Translations under genes and position numbers: made by a program
Notes under the pieces: generated by a model
The model's database searches: none
Told to the model about the DNA's origin: nothing
Seen by the model: the letters and a program-made list of their open reading frames with translations, nothing else
Part shown: piece by piece, positions 51,648 to 59,722 of the stretch
Numbering within the stretch: position 1 is the first letter of the stretch
Layout of the letters: every line of letters begins with the position of its first letter
NCBI RefSeq assembly: GCF_022267515.1
Contig: NZ_JAKFGB010000005.1
Span: forward strand, 62,001 to 126,000
Direction of reading: 5' to 3'
Length of the DNA: 64,000 bases
DNA from: Rubinisphaera margarita
GTDB taxonomy: Bacteria > Planctomycetota > Planctomycetia > Planctomycetales > Planctomycetaceae

Positions 51648-53789
51648 ATGACCGGTCAGTGGACGCATTGGGATGTCGAGCAGAGCGCAGAAAACAGTCT
51701 GACGGTCTGGATCGACGTGCAGGGACAGTCGCAGAATGTTTTTTCGAACGACGTCATGTCTGAACTCGACAGAGTGCTGGATGAACTGGAGTCGCACCCC
51801 GAGGCCCAAGCCATCGTGTTTCGCAGCCGGAAGGAGAACAGCTTCTTCGCCGGGGCGGATATCCACGAGTTTCTCGATATCCAGACCGCCGCGGAAGCCG
51901 AGCAGGTCTCGGAGCGGGGGCAGACAATCTTCAAACGTATCGCGGCTCTGAAGCCATTGACGGTCGCAGTGATTCAGGGACCGTGCCTGGGGGGTGGGCT
52001 CGAAATGGCGCTGGCCTGTGACCGCCGCATTGCGGTGATCAGTTCGTCGACGCGGCTCGGTCTGCCGGAGATTGAACTCGGTATTCTCCCCGGCTGGGGC
52101 GGCACGCAGAGACTCCCCGGCCTGGTGGGCATCCTGCAGACGATCTCGCTGATTCTCCAGGCCAAGAAGCTCACTGCGGAAAAAGCCGAGAATATCGGAC
52201 TCGTCGATCAGGCTGTGACGCCGGATCAGGTCGAGGACGCCGTTTTGAAGTGTGTGAAGTCGGGGGGCGAGATCCGGGCGGAACGGAAACGGACCTGGTT
52301 GAACTGGGTGCTCGACCGTACGAATTTCGGCCGGGACATGGTCATCGCTCGAACCGGCAAGAAAATTGGCCGGCAGAAGGAGCACTATCCCGCACTTGAG
52401 AAAGCGTTGACGGCCATCAGGAAATCGTACGAGAGAGGAGACGCCGGCTATCGCTACGAACAGGAAGCGATCGGACAACTCCTGTTGAGTCCGACCTGCC
52501 GCAATCTGGTGCGGCTGTTTCTGCTGCGAGAGCGGGCCCGCTCGCTGGAGACGTGGGACGTCTCAGAGTCGGTTCGCGAGCAGTCTCCGCGCACACTGGT
52601 TGTGCTCGGCGGAGGGACGATGGGAGCCGGCATCGCTCAGATCGGGATCAAGAACGGGCTGCATGTGGTCGTTAAGGAGATCAACGACGAAGCTGTCGAG
52701 GCGGCTCAGCAGCGGGTCAGTAAGATCTACGACACGCTGGTCGATCGGAAGAGTCTGACTCAATCCGAAGCGGACACGCATCTCGGCCGACTGACGCTCA
52801 CGACCCAATGGGAGCCGTGCAGACAGGGAGATGTGGTCATCGAAGCCGTGCCGGAATCGCTAAGCCTGAAGCAGTCGATCTTCCAGGAACTGGCGGCCAT
52901 GGTTCCTGTTGAGACGGTTCTGGCGACGAATACTTCAGCTCTGTCAGTGGATGAAATCTTCGCGGACGTTCCGGCTGGCGAACGCGTGGGCGGTCTGCAC
53001 TTCTTCAATCCTGTGCATCGAATGGACCTCATCGAAGTCGTTCAAGGGAGCACAACCAGCCCGGAGACGACGGGGCGACTGCTGGCACTCTCTCGCAAGC
53101 TGGGCAAGACGCCCATTCTGACGCGGGATTCTCCGGGCTTCGTCGTGAACCGGGTGTTGATGCCGTACCTGGACGAGGCGGTCAAGATTGCTCTGGAGTT
53201 CACCTCGTCAAGCAGCGATCTGGCCGGGATCGATCAACAGATGAAGCGCTTCGGAATGCCCATGGGCCCGCTGGAGTTGATGGACCAGGTAGGGATCGAT
53301 GTGGCCGCTCATGTCGCTTCGTCGATGTCGGTCGTTTTCGGCGAGGACTCGATCACCGCACTGGTGCTGCAGCGAATGGTCGATGCGAAACGCCTCGGAC
53401 GAAAAACTGAAGCCGGGTTTTACAACTACGTCCATGGGAAGCGAACCGAAGCTGTCGGACTACATCCGCTTGTCGAAGGGATTGAGATCGACATTTCCGT
53501 GGCTCCAGAGACGCCACTGGATGGGCAACTGACCCCGATCCAGCAGCGACTCGTCATGGCGATGGTTAACGAAGCCGGCCGCTGTCTGGATGAGAACGTT
53601 GTGGAGGAAGCCTGGATGATCGATCTGGCCATGGTGCTCGGCACCGGCTTTGCCCCGTTCCGGGGTGGTCCACTCCGGTATGCGGCTGAGTTTCCCCGCG
53701 AGGACCTGATCAAAACGCTGAAGGCGATGGCTCAGGTATACGGGCCGCGTTTCGAACCGTCTCCGTCGCTCCGATCTCTCGAGTCCTGA
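51648..53789 (+). CDS. fadJ: Bifunctional enoyl-CoA hydratase / 3-hydroxyacyl-CoA dehydrogenase (FadJ type)
   Basis: This 713-residue multifunctional protein has the crotonase domain first (about 1-190): FAGADIHEFLDI oxyanion hole, GGGLEMALACDRRIAV and GLPEIELGILPGWGGTQRLPG with both catalytic Glu positions. The dehydrogenase half begins at VVLGGGTMGAGIAQIGIKNG (NAD binding, about 320), with HFFNPVHRMDLIEVV and DSPGFVVNRVLMPYLDEA, and then a C-terminal repeat. It hydrates enoyl-CoA and oxidises the product for the thiolase encoded upstream. Length matches FadJ (714). The ATG at 51648 follows GGAGAAG. Confidence 0.95.
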   Translation: MTGQWTHWDVEQSAENSLTVWIDVQGQSQNVFSNDVMSELDRVLDELESHPEAQAIVFRSRKENSFFAGADIHEFLDIQTAAEAEQVSERGQTIFKRIAALKPLTVAVIQGPCLGGGLEMALACDRRIAVISSSTRLGLPEIELGILPGWGGTQRLPGLVGILQTISLILQAKKLTAEKAENIGLVDQAVTPDQVEDAVLKCVKSGGEIRAERKRTWLNWVLDRTNFGRDMVIARTGKKIGRQKEHYPALEKALTAIRKSYERGDAGYRYEQEAIGQLLLSPTCRNLVRLFLLRERARSLETWDVSESVREQSPRTLVVLGGGTMGAGIAQIGIKNGLHVVVKEINDEAVEAAQQRVSKIYDTLVDRKSLTQSEADTHLGRLTLTTQWEPCRQGDVVIEAVPESLSLKQSIFQELAAMVPVETVLATNTSALSVDEIFADVPAGERVGGLHFFNPVHRMDLIEVVQGSTTSPETTGRLLALSRKLGKTPILTRDSPGFVVNRVLMPYLDEAVKIALEFTSSSSDLAGIDQQMKRFGMPMGPLELMDQVGIDVAAHVASSMSVVFGEDSITALVLQRMVDAKRLGRKTEAGFYNYVHGKRTEAVGLHPLVEGIEIDISVAPETPLDGQLTPIQQRLVMAMVNEAGRCLDENVVEEAWMIDLAMVLGTGFAPFRGGPLRYAAEFPREDLIKTLKAMAQVYGPRFEPSPSLRSLES

Positions 53790-53805
53790 AGAGCGACGTG
53801 CACTG

Positions 53806-54768
53806 ATGCCCCGAGTTTTTCACGGTAACTTTGAGTTCGAGCACGAGCTCGCCGAAGGAAGTCGCTTTCAACTCTCCCGAAAGCTGCAGCGGATCAACGC
53901 TCTCTGGGCGGGCCGACTGACGTCGCTGATGTCGTCCGGTGATGCTCTCTTCGTGCCGGGGTGGAATCTGCTCAATGAGATTGAGCAAACAACCCTTCTT
54001 GAGTGGTGCGGCGAGCTTCAGTTACTCTCTCAACCGCGAATGCTCGCCGACGAATTCGAAGACTTCATTCCGTGGGGATGGACGGAAGGAATGGTTTTAC
54101 GGGCAGAATCACTGGGGCTGTCCTGCTCGCCGCCATCGCTCGATGCCGTTCGCTGGTTGAATGCCCGGGGAACTTCCTTCGAACTGGAGCAGACGTTCGA
54201 AGTTGCTCCGCCAGGCTGTCGGCGGATTGGTTCGATCGCGGAACTGGAGGAGCATCTCACATCGTTCGACGCCGAGGCTGCCTGGGTGATCAAAGCCGAA
54301 TTCGGCATGTCAGGTCGCGAGCGGATTCTCGGACGGGGAACGAATCTGCAACTTATCGACCAGGGCTGGCTGCAGCGTCGGCTTACAGGATCCGGTCGTG
54401 TGTACTTCGAGCCGTGGTTCGATCGCCTCGAGGAAATGAGCTTCCACTACGAGATCGCCCCCGACGGCGTTGTACGCTTCCTGGGGGCAACCCGTCTGCA
54501 GTGCGACGACTGCGGTCGATATCAGAGCAATCAGCACGTCGACTTCGAAGGTTCGCCTGACTTGAAGTCGGAGTGGGCAGTCTCGCGAACGACGACCGAA
54601 GCCTGTGCGAAGCGTGCGGCTGAGCGGAGTTATTTCGGTCCGCTCAGCATTGATTCGATGCGCTATCGCACGAGTGACCGCACGATTCGCGAGCGACCCC
54701 TGCAGGATATCAACGGTCGCTGGACGATGGGACGCTGCGAGCTGGAACGTGCTCTGCGAGAGCGATAG
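53806..54768 (+). CDS. ATP-grasp-like protein of unknown function
   Basis: This 320-residue protein has no family I can name firmly. The middle reads like an ATP-grasp ligase: AAWVIKAEFGMSGRERILGRG (a Lys on a strand followed by a Gly-rich loop), then VYFEPWFDRLEEMSFHYEIAPDGVVRFLGAT. The end, GPLSIDSMRYRTSD followed by RPLQDINGRWTMGR, fits the metal-binding strand and Asn of such enzymes (Asp and Asn in the I-N-G-R-W context). QCDDCGRYQSNQ adds two Cys. It starts 16 bp after the fadJ stop and is surely co-transcribed with it, which hints at acyl-CoA metabolism, but no reaction is shown. The ATG at 53806 is the only likely start. Confidence 0.65.
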   Translation: MPRVFHGNFEFEHELAEGSRFQLSRKLQRINALWAGRLTSLMSSGDALFVPGWNLLNEIEQTTLLEWCGELQLLSQPRMLADEFEDFIPWGWTEGMVLRAESLGLSCSPPSLDAVRWLNARGTSFELEQTFEVAPPGCRRIGSIAELEEHLTSFDAEAAWVIKAEFGMSGRERILGRGTNLQLIDQGWLQRRLTGSGRVYFEPWFDRLEEMSFHYEIAPDGVVRFLGATRLQCDDCGRYQSNQHVDFEGSPDLKSEWAVSRTTTEACAKRAAERSYFGPLSIDSMRYRTSDRTIRERPLQDINGRWTMGRCELERALRER

Positions 54769-54772
54769 CCGA

Positions 54773-56226
54773 TCAGGGGACGATCAACTTTCCCTGCCCG
54801 GGCGGTCGGCCCGTTTGCTGCTCGATGGCCTCTCGGTATTTGGCAAGTCGCTGGAAGATCTCGGCATGCGCGTCGGCGACGTTGTTCTGCTCGGTCGGAT
54901 CCTGCTTGAGATTGAACAGGCCCGGTCTCGCACCGTGATCTCCGGTGACAACGCCGGGATGGGCAGCAGGGCCGTATTGCTCATCAGGCGCGAGTAGGGT
55001 GACACCGTTCGGACGGCGGGGATCGATCCAGTCGTCTGGGAAATTCAGAGCAGGGGGCATCTGCTGATGATACTTCCAGTCGCCCTGACGCACCGACTTC
55101 ACGTTCCCCTGAAACGAAAAGAGCAATCGCTCGGGAACGGCTGCCTCCCCCGTCATTGCCGGGAGGAGATCGAAGCCGTCGATGACCCGGTCATCGGGAG
55201 CCGGGATGTTCGCTGCGGCAAGAACCGTTGAGAAGACATCCATGATGATGGTCGGCTCGTCGATGATCTGACCAGCGGGAATCGTCCCTGGCCAGCGGAT
55301 GATGGCCGGCACTCGCAAGCCGCCTTCCCAGGTTCTGCTCTTCATGCCGCGCAGTCCGGCGGTTGATCCCCCAAACCAGGGGCCATTGTCGCTGGTGAAG
55401 ACAACCAGAGTCGACTCGTCAATTTTCAGTTGTTGCAGGCATTCGATCAGATGCCCCACGCTCCAGTCGAGCTCGGCAATCACATCGCGGTACAGATCGG
55501 GACTCGGGCCAGACGGCTGACGGGAATAGAAGTCTTCCGAGCAGGCGAGCGGCTTATGTGGCATCGCATGGGGAAGGTACAGAAAGAACGGTTGCTGTTT
55601 GTTCTTCTCGATGAAGGCGACAGCTGCCTCGGTGTATCGTTTCGTCAATGTCGCCTGCACAACGGGGTATTCGACGATGTCGTCGTTCTTCCACAGCTGC
55701 ACCGGGTGCATGTCGTTGCTGTAGAGAATCCCCAGGTAATCATCGAAGCCATGCTTCGTCGGGTGAAACTGGGGCTGGTGGCCGAGATGCCATTTGCCGA
55801 TGGCCATTGTGGCGTAGCCCTGCTGTTGAAACAGCTCGCCGAGCGTCAGTTCATCCTGGGGTAACCCGAGTTGATCCAGAGCAGGATTCGGCTTCCGAGC
55901 CTGTTGCAGTCCATAGTCGGCTGCGGGCACGGGATTGCCGAGCATCATGTTGTTCCGAAACGGATACCGCCCCGTCAGCAGCGACGCTCTCGATGGCGCA
56001 CAATACGGGCAGCTCGAGGAGAAGTCGGTGAAGCGAACCCCTTCGCGGGCCATGCGGTCGATGTAGGGTGTCTGAAATCGTTCGTTTCCGTAACAGGCCA
56101 GATCGCCCAGGCCCAGGTCATCGGCGTAGATGATGATGACATTCGGCCGATCGGTTTTCTCAGCAGCCGGGAGAAGCGTGGATGGAATCAGAACCGTCAG
56201 CAGGCGAGCAGGACCGGTTTCAGCAT
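54773..56226 (-). CDS. Type I sulfatase with an apparent frameshift in its signal peptide
   Basis: This protein of about 480 residues has the sulfatase fold: PNVIIIYADDLGLGDLACYG, the canonical formylglycine site CAPSRASLLTGRYPFR, GKWHLGHQPQFHPTKHGFDDYLG, SDNGPWFGGSTAGLRGMKSRTWEGGLRVP. It should hydrolyse a sulfate ester outside the cytoplasm, substrate unknown. The ATG at 56226 has a perfect GAGGAG upstream and begins MLKPVLLAC, a signal-peptide start, but stops at TGA (56199-56197). The rest of the signal (LLTVLIPSTLLPAAEK) continues in the neighbouring frame, so one base seems lost or gained near 56200. The long frame itself has no better start than GTG 56278. So it is either a recent pseudogene, an assembly error or a shifted read. 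Confidence 0.8.
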
Positions 56227-56321
56227 GACAAACTCCTCGGAACGCACGGGGACAGATGGCTGATCGATACCGTAGCACGCCGGCAATGCGAGGAACAATC
56301 GAACCGGTTCGCGCAAAAAGA

Positions 56322-56355
56322 AATCCCTCTCCGGCAATCGCCAGGGAGAGGGATT
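56322..56355 (-). terminator. Terminator after the DUF1559 gene
   Basis: AATCCCTCTCC/GGAGAGGGATT is an 11-bp stem with a 12-base loop. On the minus strand it is followed by TTTCTTTTTG. It is 28 bp after the stop of the DUF1559 gene and upstream of the sulfatase gene, so the latter needs its own promoter. Confidence 0.85.
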
Positions 56356-56382
56356 CTGAACTCAAGTGGTGGTGGGGCGTTC

Positions 56383-57312
<930 letters not shown>

Positions 57313-57468
57313 GAATGAAAATCCTCGGACAAGTTGATCGCAATAATAGAAGCGTATCGACGCGGCGTCTGCCGGAGGCGACGATACGGAAGCAGGGTCT
57401 GTGCATCAGCCCGCCGGCAACATTCGCTGTTTCCGGAATTAGGCTGCAGTCACTGGAGACTGGGGGGT

Positions 57469-57885
57469 TTAGCAGCAGACAGGTGGCCCACGGAGGAGGG
57501 GCCAGTTGCGATCGGCGGTCCGAGAAGCCCGACTCTCAGCCGGGCGGACAGCATCAAGCGTGGTATCCAAGTCAACGACGGCTGCAATTTCAGCCGGGGC
57601 CTGTGCCATGGACAGTAATTCGCAGACCGGGCAGTCCGATTCCTCGGGACACGGTTGCGGGGTCGGCCTCTCCTGCTCGCTTTGTTCGTTCGAGCTGGTT
57701 TCGGCGACCGCATGAGTATGAGCATGACCATCGTGGCAATGCGTATGCTCAACCTGAGAATCTGAGGTTCCCGCCTGATCGACATGGCAACATTCACCCT
57801 GCGGATGATAGTGCGCATGAGGAAGAATGACCCCGCCGGTCAGGTAGGCTGCAAGAATTACAAGATGTAGCAGATGGCGGATCAT
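57469..57885 (-). CDS. Small His/Cys-rich secreted protein, possible metal binder
   Basis: This 138-residue protein starts with a hydrophobic segment, IRHLLHLVILAAYLTGGVILPHAHYH, that could be a signal peptide. Two His/Cys-rich clusters follow: HAHYHPQGECCH and HTHCHDGHAHTHAV. A later CPEESDCPVCELLSMAQAP pattern recalls short membrane-linked proteins seen with copper and zinc genes in planctomycetes (DUF2946-like, not certain). Metal binding is inferred from composition. The last 30 residues carry CC at the end. No Shine-Dalgarno precedes the ATG at 57885. It lies 156 bp upstream of the DUF1559 gene on the same strand. Confidence 0.6.
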   Translation of the reverse strand: MIRHLLHLVILAAYLTGGVILPHAHYHPQGECCHVDQAGTSDSQVEHTHCHDGHAHTHAVAETSSNEQSEQERPTPQPCPEESDCPVCELLSMAQAPAEIAAVVDLDTTLDAVRPAESRASRTADRNWPLLRGPPVCC

Positions 57886-58429
57886 TGACGGTGTAGGGGA
57901 TTCTACTGTGTACAGAAGATCGTCGAGCCGGAGGTCCTCGTGGACAACTTCGCCCGCTACGATCTATTCAGGTGTGCACACCGGAGCTCGTGAAGTTCGA
58001 CCTTACCACAGGATTCTACGCATCGAAGCGCCGAAATGTCAGGAAAAAACGGCCTGCTGAACACGTTCTTCACGAATCGACCTGGGTGATGGCTGAATGT
58101 TCATATCTCTCTGTGGGCATCGCAAACGGCTGTCCGGGGGGTGGAGGGCCTTCGCGAACCGGGTGCGAAACGCCTTGCTGGGAGGGCCTCAAAAGGGCGG
58201 ACCGACTTGATATTGACTCTTCTGGACCACTGAGGCTACCTTCCGCCCGATTTCCGGCTCCCGGGCGTCTTCGTCAATCTATTGACTGTCAACAAAAACC
58301 CATGGAAGGGTTGTACTTGGCATGCATCTCATCCTGTAAATCGGTCCTGTGTTGCGTCGCGTCACTTTGCGTCGTGATCGGAGGCCTCCCCTCCATCGAT
58401 CCCCTCTCGCATAAAGATGTTTAACTCGT
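57886..58429. other. 544-bp region before the polysaccharide export operon
   Basis: It holds a 12-bp perfect palindrome GGTGTGCACACC (57971-57982), a long-range 7-bp inverted repeat AGATCGT/ACGATCT (57917-57965) and an array of TTGAC half-sites (58273-58293). A 40-codon hydrophobic, Cys-rich frame runs from ATG 58302 to a stop at 58424, 5 bp before the next start, but has no Shine-Dalgarno. No tRNA or known riboswitch was recognised. Confidence 0.45.
58273..58293 (+). promoter_or_regulatory. Array of TTGAC half-sites upstream of the polysaccharide operon
   Basis: GTCAAT-CT-ATTGAC and TTGAC-T-GTCAA overlap to give three alternating TTGAC half-sites in 21 bases. Such nested inverted repeats are typical of a dimeric regulator. 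It is 137 bp before the ATG at 58430. Confidence 0.4.
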
Positions 58430-59635
58430 ATGGATACGCCTGTTGCAACTACTGGTGCCAGAACGAGCTCTCCGCAATCCACCAGTTCCCGGTCTGCGCT
58501 CGGTCCATCCTCTGATGAGCCATCGCGGGACGGAAACCTGCCTTCCCGCGGAGTGTGGCTTCTTATTCTCCTTGTTGGCGCGACCGCGCTCACGGGATGC
58601 TCGACCACGAAACACTATCAGGCGGAGAAGCTCCCGCCGCATCTGATGGCTCCGCCACTCGAGAACGCTCAAACGATCGACCTCACGAAGCTCGCCACCG
58701 CGACGACGACGCAGGATCTGATCGGAGCCGGCGACGTGATTGAAGTCAGCATTTCAGCCGGTCTGGCTGCCACCGATACGACAACATTTCCGGTTCGCGT
58801 GACCGACGACGGAGCAGCTCAGCTGCCAATGATCGGTAACGTCGAGCTGGCCGGGATGAATCTTGAGGAATCCGAAGCCATCATCGCGGGGGTTTGCGTC
58901 GACAAAGGACTGTATCGGGCTCCCCACGTGACTGTGACAATGAAGCGACCCAAACTGCACCGGATCACCGTGCTTGGGGCCGTTGAAGAACCAGCCACTT
59001 ACGAACTGCGAGCCGGCCAGTCCGATGTCCTTCAGGCAATTGTGGCCGCAGGCGGCCTTTCCAAAGACGCCGGCGTTTTCGTCCAGGTGCGTCATCCGGG
59101 CTACCGTGGCGAGAGTGACGGTTCGTCAGCTCCTCTGATCGCGGAGCTCGATCCCGAGTCTGGTGTTCAGACGGTGTCCAACGAATCGAAGGTGGTTCAG
59201 CCGATCGGCATGCAGACGGTTCGGGTGAATCTGGCCTCGGCGGCGACAGAGCGTCCTGAGACTCTCCGGCTGAACGACGGTGGGATTGTGATGGTCGAAC
59301 GGCGCGATCCGAAACCAATTCACGTGCTCGGACTGGTCAAGAAGCCGAACCGATATGAGTTCCCGATCTCTGAAGACCTTCGTCTGCTCGATGCCGTCTC
59401 GCTGGCGTCGGGAACGGACAATCCACTGGCCGACAAGGTCTACATTATTCGAAACACTCCCGGTTCCGAAGAGCCGACTCTCATCGAAGCCAGTTTACGG
59501 AAAGCCAAGCGGAACGGTCGCGCCGATTTGCGACTCGCTCCAGGAGATATCGTGAGTGTCGAGCAGACGCCGACGACGGCCTTGTACGAGGCTGTCCGTC
59601 TGATCGGCTTCGGTATCAGCGGACGGGTCTTCTAG
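58430..59635 (+). CDS. Polysaccharide export lipoprotein (Wza-like, Poly_export/SLBB)
   Basis: This 401-residue protein begins with a long charged lead (about 40 residues) and then a lipoprotein signal VWLLILLVGATALTGCS; the Cys of LTGC is about residue 57. The Poly_export domain shows in DLIGAGDVIEVSIS, FPVRVTDDGAAQLPMIGNVELAG and PHVTVTMKRPKLHRITVLGAVEEPATYEL. A SLBB-type repeat follows (PKPIHVLGLVKKPNRYEFPISEDLRLLDAVSLASG), ending LRLAPGDIVSVEQTP. It should form the outer-membrane exit for an exopolysaccharide. The kinase gene follows after 87 bp, so both are one operon. Confidence 0.9.
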   Translation: MDTPVATTGARTSSPQSTSSRSALGPSSDEPSRDGNLPSRGVWLLILLVGATALTGCSTTKHYQAEKLPPHLMAPPLENAQTIDLTKLATATTTQDLIGAGDVIEVSISAGLAATDTTTFPVRVTDDGAAQLPMIGNVELAGMNLEESEAIIAGVCVDKGLYRAPHVTVTMKRPKLHRITVLGAVEEPATYELRAGQSDVLQAIVAAGGLSKDAGVFVQVRHPGYRGESDGSSAPLIAELDPESGVQTVSNESKVVQPIGMQTVRVNLASAATERPETLRLNDGGIVMVERRDPKPIHVLGLVKKPNRYEFPISEDLRLLDAVSLASGTDNPLADKVYIIRNTPGSEEPTLIEASLRKAKRNGRADLRLAPGDIVSVEQTPTTALYEAVRLIGFGISGRVF

Positions 59636-59722
59636 GACCACTGGACTTCAGCAGCAACTTGCCTCAGGGCATGTTTACTCTGTGAACAACGAACGACTCG
59701 ACGCCCATGCAGGGATTGCAAA

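Noticed and set aside
57972..58424. A 150-codon protein gene before the export lipoprotein
   Set aside because: The composition is not protein-like in its first 110 codons and there is no ribosome site. Only the last 40 codons were kept as a weak leader-peptide idea.
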